Part shown: positions 14,836-23,904 of the stretch, piece by piece | Layout of the letters: every line of letters starts with the position of its first letter | How positions within the stretch are numbered: the first letter of the stretch is position 1 | Source of the DNA: M0103 sp040386155 | Lineage (GTDB): Bacteria; Bacteroidota; Bacteroidia; Flavobacteriales_D; Crocinitomicaceae | DNA: 64,000 bases | Direction of reading: 5' to 3' | NCBI GenBank assembly: GCA_040386155.1 | Contig: JAZKFZ010000001.1 | Span: forward strand, 620,001 to 684,000 | Translations under genes and position numbers: made by a program | The notes under the pieces: model-generated | Databases searched by the model: none | Seen by the model: the letters and a program-made list of their open reading frames with translations, nothing else | What the model was told of the DNA's origin: nothing

Positions 14836-17800
14836 ATGAAAAAGCTATATATACTTGGTTTACTGTCCTTACTTTTCTTTACTTCATTTGGTCAGTTGGC
14901 TGATGTTAATTATACAGTTCAAACTGTAAATGTTACAAGTTATGAAGGTGGTTTTGGAGGACCGTGTTGGGAATCTGGTAATGAAGAATATACCGCTTAT
15001 GTTGGTTCGTATGACAATGTAAATGGCACGGCTACATCAACTGGATGCCAGACATGTGATAATAATGGAAACTGTTCCTATGCAGGAGGGATTACTCTCC
15101 AATCACGAACAAATAATGCTTACTCCATTTTTTCAACTATTGATGCTTGGGAAGATGATGGAGGAAGCAGATGTGGATATGATGGAGGTGATGACTGTCG
15201 AAGACAAGAAACTGCGTCCTATAATTTTCGTGAATTTGCATTTCCATCAAATGGAGCTTATACCAATGGGCCAACATGGGGAGGTACCAATAACCATCAG
15301 TGGACCATAAGAACTACGTGGCGCTACGCTGGCACAGCTAACTTAATTATTCCAGGATGCGGAGTTCAAACCACGGCATACGCTGCTGGTGCTATTCGTT
15401 CATGGTCAGTAAATTTAACCGCAGGAGTTGTTTATAATTTCAACAATTGTACAAGTGCATCAAGTGATACTTATTTGCGAATTTATGGACCAGATGGTTA
15501 TACTAATGTAGCAAATGGCGATGACAATTGTGGGGTTTTGTCTTCCATAAATTATACTCCTGGTGCAACGGGAACTTATTACATTGAATTGGCGCAATTT
15601 TCCAGAGGAGCTTTAGCAGCTGGAGGAACGCTCTCATACAGTATTGTAGCACCGACAACATCTACAAATGGAGGAAATGTAACTTTGTGTCAAGGCACTA
15701 ATTCAGCTGGTTTGGCGGGCAGTGCACCAACAGTTGGTACAGGAACTTGGACAGCCTCAAGCGGCTTGGTTTCATTCTCAGGCATTAATACTCCAAATTC
15801 CACGTTGTCTTCTGGAACATCGGGAACATATACTGCAACATGGACCATCAATAATGGTGGGTGTACAAGTGCAAGTTCGCTAACGGCAACAATTAACTCC
15901 AACACTAACAACCCTGGCGTTATCACAGCACCTGCAAGTATTTGTGTTGGTTCACCAGCTAGTATTTCCAATGTAACTGCTGCAACTACAGGTGCTCCAG
16001 CCTCTGCAGGACCAAACTATTATTATTATTGGCAACGAACATCAGCGCCAGTAGTGGGTTGGACAATGTATGATGGACCAACAAGTGCGTTAACATCTGC
16101 ATTACCTGCTGCTGTTACTGGTACTGCTGGAACTTATTTGTTGGCCCGTAATTCAGAATTTGGGTGCGTGGGCCAAGTTTCAGCACCATTTTTGAATTTA
16201 ACAGTTAATGCGGCTGCCACTTTGGGAACTTTATCCAATGCAGGTCCTATTAATTTTTGTGATGCGGGAGGTAACTTCACAACAGCAGTTAATGTCTCTG
16301 GACAAACAGGAGCAGTTATGTGGGATTGGGGTAGTAACAACGGCGTTTGGAATAATAACTGGGTAGCTGGAGCAAACTCTGGTGTGTGCTGTTTTCCAAA
16401 GAAAATCTCTAATAGTGATGGAAATGCAGACCGTATTCGCTACCGCGTAACAAATGGTGTTTGTCCTTCTGTTACTTCAGGTACCATTTTAATTCAAAAT
16501 AGATATAATGAAGCACCAACTTCTTTAGCTTCATCAACTTCAATATATTGTGCAGGCGCAGGTCCAGCAAATATTACCTTGACTGCAACCTTCCCAGCCA
16601 ACATTAATATGAATGGGACTGTTCGTTTTTATAGTGGTAGTTGTGGTGGAACCTTGGTGGGAAATGTAAGTCCTTCTGCCACATCAGCAACAGCTGCTGT
16701 TACAATTGCTGCACCAGCAGGCACAACAACCTATTACGCTCGTTATGAGCCTGGGGCAGGTACAGGTTGCGCAAATACGGCATGTGTGCAAACAACAGTA
16801 ACTGTTCAAACACTTTCTGTAGCTCCTACTTCAATTGTAGGAACAACTACAATTTGTGCAGGAGGAAATACTACACTTACTTTATCTGGCGGTACTGCTG
16901 GAACAGGCGCGACGGCTCAATGGTTTGCTGGCTCTTGTGGAAGTGCAGTAATTGGAACAGGAAATAGTATCGTTGTTTCACCTGGATCTACTACAACTTA
17001 TTTTGTACGTTATACTGGAACTTGTAATACAACGGCATGTGCGAGTGTAGCAGTCACTGTTCAAACACTTTCTGTAGCCCCTACTTCAATTGTAGGAACA
17101 ACTACAATTTGTGCAGGAGGAAATACGACACTTACTTTATCAGGAGGTACTGCTGGAACAGGCGCAACGGCTCAATGGTTTGCTGGCTCTTGTGGAAGTG
17201 CAGTAATTGGAACAGGAAATAGTATCGTTGTTTCACCTGGATCTACTACAACTTATTTTGTACGTTATACTGGAACTTGTAATACAACGGCATGTGCGAG
17301 TGTAGCAGTCACTGTTCAAACACTTTCTGTAGCCCCTACTTCAATTGTAGGAACAACTACAATTTGTGCAGGAGGAAATACGACACTTACTTTATCAGGA
17401 GGTACTGCTGGAACAGGCGCAACGGCTCAATGGTTTGCTGGCTCTTGTGGAAGTGCAGTAATTGGAACAGGAAATAGTATCGTTGTTTCACCTGGATCTA
17501 CTACAACATATTTTGTACGTTATGCTGGAACTTGTAATACAACGGCATGTGCGAGTGTAGTTGTGAATGTGAATACGATTTCTACCGCTCCAACAATTAC
17601 ACCAGTTGCAGGTACAGTTTGTCCAAACACCAATGTTACTTTAACTGCTGCTGGCGGAACGGCGGGAACTGGGTCAACAATAAATTGGTACACTGGTGCA
17701 AATGGATCTGGAACATTTTTAGGGTCTGGTGCTTCGATTGTTGTTGTTCCGAACGCTTCTGCGACATATTACGCTAGAAGAGAAGGAGCTTGCAATAACT

Positions 17801-18981
17801 CAACCGATGCAACTGTAACCGTAAATGTGAAAACATTCTACTATGCTGCCAATGGAACATCGGGTAATAGTTATTGTACTGATAATGCTGGCTGGCATCA
17901 TTTCTACAATGGAAGTGAAATTTTGTTCTCAGTTCAAGGAGATATAAGTGCAGCGCCTCCTGGCTTCCCAGTTGCTTCAATTAATGTGAATGGTTCATAT
18001 TATCAGCAAACAGAAGGTCCTGGTACACCAGCAGGATGTGCTTCGAACATTGATCCAAACGAAGAACGTTTTGAAATGGCTAGAAGTTGGAATTTAGATA
18101 TGGGTGGTGGAGCTCCAAGTGGAACTTACAACATTCGTTTCTATTACCCTCCAGCAGAACGTACAGCAATTGAGACAGCAGCAGCAAATCATCTAGCTAC
18201 TTATCCTGCATGTGGGTATACTTATAAATATGCAACACCATTAGGCTTCTACTGGTTTAAAAATTCAGGAAGTAATTATTCTGCTCCGTTGTATGATGCT
18301 ACGCATTATTCAGGAAGTGGTGGAACTGCCCCTGGAGGTGTAAACTATGCGCAATGGACTGGTATTACAGGTTTCTCAGGAGGTTCTGGTGCAGTTATTT
18401 TGTCATCAGTTACTGAACTTCCTATCGAACTTAATGGCTTCTCAGCCCTTTGTAGTGCTGAAGCAACAGCTGTAAATGTGCAATGGTCAACCGCCTCTGA
18501 ACACAATTCTTCGCACTTTGTAGTTGATCGTAGCTTTGATGCTACAAGTTGGACTGCAATAGGTACGATTCAAGCAGCAGGGAACTCTACTGTTTTACAA
18601 GAATATAGTTTGATCGATGATGCAACAGTTATTCGTGGACATGATGTAATTTACTATCGTTTAAATCAATTTGACAACGATGGAGTTAGCAAAATATACG
18701 GTCCAACAAGTGCAGAATGTTCGAATGATATGCTTGGTATGGAATTGTTTCCAAATCCAGCTTCTGATCTTGTAAATGTTTTGCTTCATGATGATATTAC
18801 CAATGAAACATCAATTGTATTTACTGATGTACAAGGCAAAGAAGTGAAACGTATCATTTGTAATGAGCAAATTGGAAAATTATACACTGTTGATTTAACA
18901 GGTATGAATCCTGGAGTATACATTGTTCGTTTAATGGATGGTAAAGCAAATGGAGAATTTGTTCGCTTTGTGAAACGATAA
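14836..18981 (+). CDS. Large T9SS-secreted protein with Ig-like repeats and C-terminal sorting domain
   Basis: This 1381-residue protein starts with a signal peptide (MKKLYILGLLSLLFFTSFG). A region at about 190-280 (YNFNNCTSASSDTYLRIYG, PGATGTYYIELAQF) resembles a pre-peptidase C-terminal (PPC) beta domain. Residues about 280-1010 are Ig-like cysteine-paired repeats rich in T, G, S and N; three 85-residue copies at 659-913 are almost identical in DNA. The C-terminus (MELFPNPASDLVNV...GMNPGVYIVRLMDG...FVRFVKR) is a type A T9SS sorting domain, so the protein is exported through the outer membrane by T9SS and attached to the surface or released. It is likely an adhesin-like or matrix protein. 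The ligand is unknown and no catalytic motif is seen. Confidence 0.85.
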   Translation: MKKLYILGLLSLLFFTSFGQLADVNYTVQTVNVTSYEGGFGGPCWESGNEEYTAYVGSYDNVNGTATSTGCQTCDNNGNCSYAGGITLQSRTNNAYSIFSTIDAWEDDGGSRCGYDGGDDCRRQETASYNFREFAFPSNGAYTNGPTWGGTNNHQWTIRTTWRYAGTANLIIPGCGVQTTAYAAGAIRSWSVNLTAGVVYNFNNCTSASSDTYLRIYGPDGYTNVANGDDNCGVLSSINYTPGATGTYYIELAQFSRGALAAGGTLSYSIVAPTTSTNGGNVTLCQGTNSAGLAGSAPTVGTGTWTASSGLVSFSGINTPNSTLSSGTSGTYTATWTINNGGCTSASSLTATINSNTNNPGVITAPASICVGSPASISNVTAATTGAPASAGPNYYYYWQRTSAPVVGWTMYDGPTSALTSALPAAVTGTAGTYLLARNSEFGCVGQVSAPFLNLTVNAAATLGTLSNAGPINFCDAGGNFTTAVNVSGQTGAVMWDWGSNNGVWNNNWVAGANSGVCCFPKKISNSDGNADRIRYRVTNGVCPSVTSGTILIQNRYNEAPTSLASSTSIYCAGAGPANITLTATFPANINMNGTVRFYSGSCGGTLVGNVSPSATSATAAVTIAAPAGTTTYYARYEPGAGTGCANTACVQTTVTVQTLSVAPTSIVGTTTICAGGNTTLTLSGGTAGTGATAQWFAGSCGSAVIGTGNSIVVSPGSTTTYFVRYTGTCNTTACASVAVTVQTLSVAPTSIVGTTTICAGGNTTLTLSGGTAGTGATAQWFAGSCGSAVIGTGNSIVVSPGSTTTYFVRYTGTCNTTACASVAVTVQTLSVAPTSIVGTTTICAGGNTTLTLSGGTAGTGATAQWFAGSCGSAVIGTGNSIVVSPGSTTTYFVRYAGTCNTTACASVVVNVNTISTAPTITPVAGTVCPNTNVTLTAAGGTAGTGSTINWYTGANGSGTFLGSGASIVVVPNASATYYARREGACNNSTDATVTVNVKTFYYAANGTSGNSYCTDNAGWHHFYNGSEILFSVQGDISAAPPGFPVASINVNGSYYQQTEGPGTPAGCASNIDPNEERFEMARSWNLDMGGGAPSGTYNIRFYYPPAERTAIETAAANHLATYPACGYTYKYATPLGFYWFKNSGSNYSAPLYDATHYSGSGGTAPGGVNYAQWTGITGFSGGSGAVILSSVTELPIELNGFSALCSAEATAVNVQWSTASEHNSSHFVVDRSFDATSWTAIGTIQAAGNSTVLQEYSLIDDATVIRGHDVIYYRLNQFDNDGVSKIYGPTSAECSNDMLGMELFPNPASDLVNVLLHDDITNETSIVFTDVQGKEVKRIICNEQIGKLYTVDLTGMNPGVYIVRLMDGKANGEFVRFVKR
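16810..17574 (+). repeat. Three tandem 255-bp repeats inside the T9SS substrate gene
   Basis: Copies at 16810-17064, 17065-17319 and 17320-17574 encode the same 85-residue Ig-like module. They differ at only a handful of bases until the third copy diverges near 17560. A fourth, clearly diverged module follows. Such near identity points to recent duplication or ongoing recombination. Confidence 0.93.
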
Positions 18982-19001
18982 ATATTTAAATAGCTATTTA
19001 G

Positions 19002-19031
19002 AAAGTCCTCATGAAAATGAGGACTTTTTTT
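19002..19031 (+). terminator. Intrinsic terminator after the T9SS substrate gene
   Basis: An 11-bp stem (AAAGTCCTCAT / ATGAGGACTTT) with a GAAA tetraloop is followed by a T-run. Confidence 0.88.
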
Positions 19032-19117
19032 GTTTTTCGTAGCTATCGATATATTCTTTATCGCCTTGCTACAAAGGACACGCGATGATCTTTTTGCATT
19101 TTATCGAAGCCACCGTC

Positions 19118-19831
19118 TTACTTCAACAATTTCAAATACTTTTGAATGGTATTTTCAATTCCGAGATAAAGTGCATCAGAGATTAAGGCATGACCGATAG
19201 ACACTTCTGCAAGTTGTGGTATGTTTTTCTTGAAAAATTTCAAATTATCTAAACTCAAATCATGTCCAGCATTAATTCCTAATCCAAGTTCATGGGCCAA
19301 TGTTGCAGCTTTCACATAAGTAGCAATGGCATTTGAAGGATGGGTAGCATAATCTTCAGCATAAGGTCCAGTATACAATTCAATACGATCTACACCTGTT
19401 TTAGCAGCAAACTCAATATTTGTGATTGAAGTATCGACAAAAATCGAACTACGAACACCGAGTGATCGAAAATGGTCGGCCAATTCTTTTAATAAAACAA
19501 CGTTCTTTTTAGTATCCCAACCTGCATTCGATGTTAAAATGTGAGGTGGATCTGGAACCAAAGTTGCTTGTGCTGGTCGAATTTCTTCAATCATTTGGAT
19601 ATAGCGCTCATCAGGATAGCCCTCAATGTTAAATTCCGTTGTCACCACATTTTTTAGCTCGTAAACATCTTTGGTGGTAATATGTCGTTCATCTGGTCGA
19701 GGATGTACTGTGATTCCTTCTGCTCCAAATCGTTCACAATCAATTGCAAATTGAAGCACATTCGGAACATCACCCCCTCGCGCATTGCGAATAGTAGCAA
19801 TTTTATTGATGTTAACACTTAATTTTGTCAT
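19118..19831 (-). CDS. pdxJ: Pyridoxine 5'-phosphate synthase
   Basis: From the ATG at 19831 this is 237 residues, the normal length; a longer open frame adds 35 residues that cover the promoter and have no family similarity. The start TKLSVNINKIATIRNARGGDVPNVL and the TIM-barrel motifs GITVHPRPDERHI, FNIEGYPDERY, TLVPDPP, VSIFVDTSI-like SSIFVDTSITN, GVDRIELYTGPYAE and GINAGHDLSLDNL are diagnostic for PdxJ. It condenses 1-amino-acetone-3-phosphate with deoxyxylulose 5-phosphate to form pyridoxine 5'-phosphate in the cytoplasm, which supplies the PLP used by several enzymes in this window. It is divergent from the CBS-domain gene, with 95 bp between the starts. Confidence 0.95.
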   Translation of the reverse strand: MTKLSVNINKIATIRNARGGDVPNVLQFAIDCERFGAEGITVHPRPDERHITTKDVYELKNVVTTEFNIEGYPDERYIQMIEEIRPAQATLVPDPPHILTSNAGWDTKKNVVLLKELADHFRSLGVRSSIFVDTSITNIEFAAKTGVDRIELYTGPYAEDYATHPSNAIATYVKAATLAHELGLGINAGHDLSLDNLKFFKKNIPQLAEVSIGHALISDALYLGIENTIQKYLKLLK

Positions 19832-19847
19832 TGTTTGTTCTTTTTTA

Positions 19848-19855
19848 CAAAAGTA
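19848..19855 (-). promoter_or_regulatory. Bacteroidota -7 element for pdxJ
   Basis: TACTTTTG on the minus strand (19855-19848) lies 17 bp before the ATG at 19831. It matches TAnnTTTG and supports the shorter start. Confidence 0.6.
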
Positions 19856-19926
19856 ACTTGTTTTTAAGCTCAATCGTAATTCGAAAATCGTAAATCCGAA
19901 ATAAAAAAGTAGTAATTTTACCCAGC

Positions 19927-20589
19927 ATGAGAGCAATTGAATTGATTACACAGGAAATTCCACCATTGAAAGCATCAGATACTGGTGAAAAAGCACTGGA
20001 ATGGATGGATGAACTAAAGGTGACACATCTTCCTGTTTTGAAGAAAGGAAATTTTGTTGGACTGATTTCGGAATCGGATTTGTTAGATAAAATGAGTTTG
20101 AATGAAAATTTGGATCAATTGTTCGATCATCTTCCTCGCCCATACGTTTACGCTGACGCACATATTTACGAAATTATGAAACGTATTGCGGACCATAAAA
20201 TTAGCGTGTTGCCAATTCTCGACAAAGAAGAAAAATACCTTGGTTGCACAAGTATTTATCACCTGTTGACTGTTTTTGCAAATACAGGAAGTATCAAAGA
20301 AACAGGTGGAATTATCGTTGTTGAGATGAATGCTGCTGATTATTCAATGGCTAAAATTGCACAAATTGTTGAGGGAAATGGTGCGAAGATACTTAGTTCG
20401 TATATAATGTCTGCAGTAGATTCTACTAAAGTTGAGCTCACTTTGAAAATTAATCAAATCGAGCTTTCCTCTATCATTCGCACCTTTGAACGTTATGATT
20501 ACGTCATAAAAGAGACCTACCAAAAAAGCAGTTCAGACGATGATTTACAAGATCGTTTTGATTCACTAATGTACTATTTACGTTTTTAA
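19927..20589 (+). CDS. CBS-domain protein (AcuB-like)
   Basis: This 220-residue protein has two CBS modules at about 10-65 (ALEWMDELKVTHLPVLKKGNFVGLISESDL) and 75-130 (IYEIMKRIADHKISVLPILDKEEKYLGCTSI), followed by a C-terminal part at 140-200 that looks like an ACT-type fold (GIIVVEMNAADYSMAKIAQIVEGNGAKILSS). CBS pairs bind adenosine nucleotides and regulate partner proteins. The NAD kinase gene starts 9 bp downstream and a PPIase fusion gene follows, so the three probably form one operon. Direct regulation of NAD kinase by this protein is only a guess. Confidence 0.82.
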   Translation: MRAIELITQEIPPLKASDTGEKALEWMDELKVTHLPVLKKGNFVGLISESDLLDKMSLNENLDQLFDHLPRPYVYADAHIYEIMKRIADHKISVLPILDKEEKYLGCTSIYHLLTVFANTGSIKETGGIIVVEMNAADYSMAKIAQIVEGNGAKILSSYIMSAVDSTKVELTLKINQIELSSIIRTFERYDYVIKETYQKSSSDDDLQDRFDSLMYYLRF

Positions 20590-20598
20590 TTAAATGCT

Positions 20599-21486
20599 AT
20601 GAAAGTTGCTATTTATGGAATAAAGGTGAATAGTTTCACAATCGTTACCTTCAAAGAGCTTTTTAAACTTTTAGCTCGTTTTAATTGGACGCCAGTACTT
20701 GAAGTGAATTTGAAGAAGCTACTCTCAGATAAAATTGCTGAAGTTGATGCAATGGCTACGTTTGCAGACCATCACGATTTGAAGAATGGTTTTGGTCTTT
20801 TGATTAGTCTAGGCGGAGATGGAACTTTTATCGATTCAGTTGGTTTTATTAGAGATTCACAAGTACCAATCATTGGAATTAATGCGGGTCGTCTTGGTTT
20901 TTTAGCAAATATTTCCAAAGATCATATTGAAGCAGCTTTGCAAAAAATTCATGATAAAGAGTATGAATTGCAAGTGCGTTCCCTCTTGCGGATCAAAATG
21001 AACAATACTATTTTAGGTGAGGATAATTTTGCATTGAATGAAGTGTCATTGCACAAAAGAGATACCAGCTCTATGATTACCGTGCATGCTGAGTTAGAGG
21101 GTAAATATTTGAATTCATACTGGGCGGATGGTTTAATTGTCGCTACCCCAACGGGAAGTACCGCCTACTCTTTAAGTTGCAACGGACCCATCGTTACACC
21201 GGGATGCAAAGTACACATTTTAACGCCGATTGCTCCCCATAACTTAAATGTTCGACCAATGGTTGTACCAGATCACATGCCAATACGTTTAACTGTGGAA
21301 GGAAGAGTTCGCAGATATTTGGTTAGTATCGATGGTAAGTCGCATGTAATACAAAAAGGTGAAGAATTGATTATTGAAAAAGCAGAATTTACAATTAATG
21401 TCATTAAATTTGAAGGCAATAATTTTCTCGACACTATTCGAAATAAAATGTTGTGGGGAATCGATAAAAGAAATTTAAATAAGTAA
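20599..21486 (+). CDS. nadK: NAD kinase
   Basis: This 295-residue protein has the defining G72-G73-D74-G75 motif in LLISLGGDGTFIDS, then GINAGRLGFLANIS, FALNEVSLHKRDTSSMI, and the second domain with YWADGLIVATPTGSTAYSLSCNGPIV and LTPIAPHNLNVRPMVVP. NAD kinase phosphorylates NAD to NADP with ATP in the cytoplasm and is normally essential. Length and motifs are ordinary. It is 9 bp downstream of the CBS-domain gene and 6 bp upstream of the cyclophilin-FKBP gene, so the three are likely one transcript. Confidence 0.95.
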   Translation: MKVAIYGIKVNSFTIVTFKELFKLLARFNWTPVLEVNLKKLLSDKIAEVDAMATFADHHDLKNGFGLLISLGGDGTFIDSVGFIRDSQVPIIGINAGRLGFLANISKDHIEAALQKIHDKEYELQVRSLLRIKMNNTILGEDNFALNEVSLHKRDTSSMITVHAELEGKYLNSYWADGLIVATPTGSTAYSLSCNGPIVTPGCKVHILTPIAPHNLNVRPMVVPDHMPIRLTVEGRVRRYLVSIDGKSHVIQKGEELIIEKAEFTINVIKFEGNNFLDTIRNKMLWGIDKRNLNK

Positions 21487-21492
21487 AAAAAT

Positions 21493-22623
21493 ATGAAAAT
21501 GAGAAGTTTAACTTTATTGCTCGTTTTATTGAGCACATCAATGGCAGTATTTGCAGCAAAGCCTAAGAAACCGAAATTAGAGCCGGGAATCTATGCAGAA
21601 GTCACGACCTCAAAAGGCGTTATCATGTTGAAATTGGAACATGTAAAGACACCAATGACTGTTGCTAATTTTGTTGGTTTGGCAGAAGGAAAGTTCAAGG
21701 CATTTGATTCCGTGATTGCAAAACCATTTTACGATGGACTAAAATTTCATCGTGTTATTCCAGATTTTATGATTCAAGGTGGGGATCCACAAGGAAATGG
21801 TTCAGGTGGACCTGGTTACCAATTCTACGATGAAACTCGTGATGATTTGAAGCATGATAAAGGTGGAATTCTATCAATGGCTAATTCTGGTCCAGGGACA
21901 AATGGAAGTCAATTTTTTATTACGCATGTTCAAACACCTTGGTTAGATAGCAAGCATACTATTTTTGGTCATGTTTTGACAGGACAGGATGTTGTAAATG
22001 CTATTGCGCAGGATGATATCATCATGAAAGTTAAAATAGTTCGAGTTGGAAAGGAAGCGAAGAAGTTTGATGCAACGGCAGTATTCAAAAAATGCTACGA
22101 TGAAATCAAAGCGAAAGATGATGCTAAATTGGCAGAGCAAGCAAAAATTGCTGCAATGTCTGAAGAGGAATACAAGAACTACATGTTTCAGGAAGTTAAA
22201 AAATTACACCCTACAGCTCAGCAATCTAAAACTGGATTGGTGTACGTGATTGAAAATGAAGGCGAAGGTGAAAAAGCAATGGAAGGGGACAAAATGTCTG
22301 TTCATTACAAAGGAACATTCCGTGCCGATGGAAAGCAATTCGATTCTTCATTTGATCGCGGTATGCCCATGGAATTTGGCTACAAAGTACAACGCATGAT
22401 TCCAGGTTTCGAAGAAGGATTAGGTCTTGTAGCAAAAGGAGGTAAGGCAAAATTGATTATTCCTTATTATGCTGCGTACGGTAAAAATGGCCGTCCAGGT
22501 GCAATTCCACCTTACGCTGATTTAGTTTTTGATATAGAGGTGGTAAACATTGAAAAAAGTGCACACCAAGAAGGTGATGGTCATGATCATGATGGTCACG
22601 GTCACGAAGGACACAATCATTGA
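21493..22623 (+). CDS. Exported cyclophilin-FKBP fusion peptidyl-prolyl isomerase with His-rich tail
   Basis: This 376-residue protein starts with a signal peptide (MRSLTLLLVLLSTSMAVFAA after MK). Residues about 30-195 are a cyclophilin-type PPIase (FYDGLKFHRVIPDFMIQGGDP, NGSQFFITH, HTIFGHV). Residues about 245-355 are an FKBP-type PPIase (GDKMSVHYKGTFRADGKQFDSSFDRG, GFEEGLGLVAKGGKAKLIIPYYAAYG, IPPYADLVFDIEVV). It ends in a tail with seven His among Gly, Asp and Glu (DGHDHDGHGHEGHNH), a likely metal-binding stretch as in SlyD. It would assist folding of exported proteins at proline bonds. The two classes are usually separate proteins. Confidence 0.9.
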   Translation: MKMRSLTLLLVLLSTSMAVFAAKPKKPKLEPGIYAEVTTSKGVIMLKLEHVKTPMTVANFVGLAEGKFKAFDSVIAKPFYDGLKFHRVIPDFMIQGGDPQGNGSGGPGYQFYDETRDDLKHDKGGILSMANSGPGTNGSQFFITHVQTPWLDSKHTIFGHVLTGQDVVNAIAQDDIIMKVKIVRVGKEAKKFDATAVFKKCYDEIKAKDDAKLAEQAKIAAMSEEEYKNYMFQEVKKLHPTAQQSKTGLVYVIENEGEGEKAMEGDKMSVHYKGTFRADGKQFDSSFDRGMPMEFGYKVQRMIPGFEEGLGLVAKGGKAKLIIPYYAAYGKNGRPGAIPPYADLVFDIEVVNIEKSAHQEGDGHDHDGHGHEGHNH

Positions 22624-22646
22624 TACTATTTTATAGTATAGTTTTG

Positions 22647-22681
22647 AAAGCTCATTCTTAATTTAAGAATGAGCTTTTTTT
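22647..22681 (+). terminator. Intrinsic terminator after the PPIase gene
   Basis: A 14-bp perfect stem (AAAGCTCATTCTTA / TAAGAATGAGCTTT) with a 3-base loop is followed by a T-run. Confidence 0.9.
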
Positions 22682-22916
22682 GTCATTACAATTTTAAAAT
22701 TTTAGAATTTTAAAGTTGTAGAGTTTTAAATATTTCCTACGAGATTTTTTTATTGTTGTTAACAAAATGCGCATATCAAAAACAATCAATTTCAAAGTTG
22801 TAGCGAGGTAAATTTTTTCTACCATTTTCTTTAACTATCAATTCTGAGAGAGGGGAAAAGCGGTAATAACTTGAAAAAAATTAGAAATTGTAGATTTGAA
22901 CTATTGACTTAAAGAC
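22682..22916. other. A/T-rich non-coding stretch between convergent transcripts
   Basis: This is most of the largest gene-free interval of the window (22624-22916). It begins with loosely repeated TTTTAAA / TTTTAGAATTTTAAA motifs (22689-22730). I see no ORF, RNA fold or terminator beyond the upstream hairpin. Confidence 0.6.
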
Positions 22917-23738
22917 TTATCTCAAAGGACATTTATTTGGATTTCCAAGTCGAACAGATAGTGTTACTCCAAATGTGCTGTACCAGTCTTTGGTGCTTTT
23001 TGTACCTCTTTTACCGAAACGATCACCATTGAGGCTTCTATTCGAAAGAATAGCAGCAGTTGGACCGCTTTCAATGGATAATAGGGTAGGATCAACGTAA
23101 GAATCGCTTCCCACATCATCAAGGTAATCTGTAAATGTTTTACGAATGAGGTATTCAACTCCCATGGAGAATCTTTTGCCAAATGCCATTTTAAATCCAG
23201 CACCTATCGGTAAACAGAATTGAATTTTGCTGTAATGCTTTTTACTATTGATTGATGTTCCTTGTCCCTCTGTTCCCAATGCTTGTAGCTCAACTTTTTC
23301 GTCGTTGTACATTGTTTTTGGATTCATGTAGAAACCACCTGCCTCCGCAATCAAATAGCAGGTACCTTGGTACTGTTTTTTACTACCTAACCAAAACGGT
23401 AAATACGTAAATTCAACTCCGCTGGCGACTTCAAAAATATTGGAAAAAAAGCTCAAATTACGATTGCGATTCACGTCCATCTTTGCATCAGAATCATATG
23501 CTTCTACTTTCGCATAATGCAAATTTACTCGGAAACTTAATCGTGAATGAATGTTGAATCGGTAGAAAACGCCTCCTGATAGATTTGTCTTATAGAAGTG
23601 TTTGTATTGATTTAAATCGCCTATGTAATAAGACCCACCAATATTGATGCCCAACTCAGAACGCGATTTACCATTCTGCAATTGTGCAAATAATGTCGTC
23701 CCAACAAGTATCAATATGCAACTTAACAGTTGTTTCAT
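22917..23738 (-). CDS. PorG-like outer-membrane barrel (DUF6089 family)
   Basis: This 273-residue protein has a signal peptide (MKQLLSCILILVGTTLFA) and then the DUF6089 pattern: SELGINIGGSYYIGDLNQYKHF, GGVFYRFNIHSRLSFRVNLHYAKVEAYD, NRNRNLSFFSNIFEVASGVEFTYLPF, YLIAEAGGFYMNP, ALGTEGQG and MGVEYLIRKTFTDYLDDV. This family includes PorG, the outer-membrane barrel that anchors the PorK/PorN ring of the T9SS. The assignment is by pattern recognition and a non-PorG paralogue is possible. It fits the two T9SS substrates in the window. Its own promoter motif lies 18 bp upstream. Confidence 0.78.
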   Translation of the reverse strand: MKQLLSCILILVGTTLFAQLQNGKSRSELGINIGGSYYIGDLNQYKHFYKTNLSGGVFYRFNIHSRLSFRVNLHYAKVEAYDSDAKMDVNRNRNLSFFSNIFEVASGVEFTYLPFWLGSKKQYQGTCYLIAEAGGFYMNPKTMYNDEKVELQALGTEGQGTSINSKKHYSKIQFCLPIGAGFKMAFGKRFSMGVEYLIRKTFTDYLDDVGSDSYVDPTLLSIESGPTAAILSNRSLNGDRFGKRGTKSTKDWYSTFGVTLSVRLGNPNKCPLR

Positions 23739-23755
23739 TCGTGTCTCTTAAACGT

Positions 23756-23763
23756 CAAAAATA
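23756..23763 (-). promoter_or_regulatory. Bacteroidota -7 element for PorG-like gene
   Basis: TATTTTTG on the minus strand (23763-23756) lies 18 bp before the ATG at 23738. The -33 element is not clear. Confidence 0.5.
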
Positions 23764-23880
23764 CGGTTTTATTGCAAGTTTTTGAAGTGTTTGCTAACTG
23801 TTAATTTCATCTCGCAAGAATAAATAATGTTATAAATATAACAAATTGTAAAATATCTACTTTTTTCAATAAAAAGAATG

Positions 23881-23888
23881 TACTTTTG
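23881..23888 (+). promoter_or_regulatory. Bacteroidota -7 element for lysA
   Basis: TACTTTTG matches TAnnTTTG and lies 17 bp before the chosen lysA start. A longer open frame would begin upstream of it, which argues for the shorter protein. Confidence 0.6.
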
Positions 23889-23904
23889 TAGTCCAAAATT
23901 TAAT

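Noticed and set aside
16767..17477. Tandem repeats in the T9SS gene as a possible CRISPR array
   Set aside because: The 255-bp units are contiguous and in frame as a protein module, with no spacers and no cas genes.
19832..19936. 35-residue N-terminal extension of PdxJ
   Set aside because: It covers the -7 promoter motif and has no family similarity; the ATG at 19831 gives the normal length.
22689..22730. Possible regulatory array of TTTTAAA-like repeats after the PPIase terminator
   Set aside because: The copies are short and irregular, and such strings arise by chance in A/T-rich spacers.
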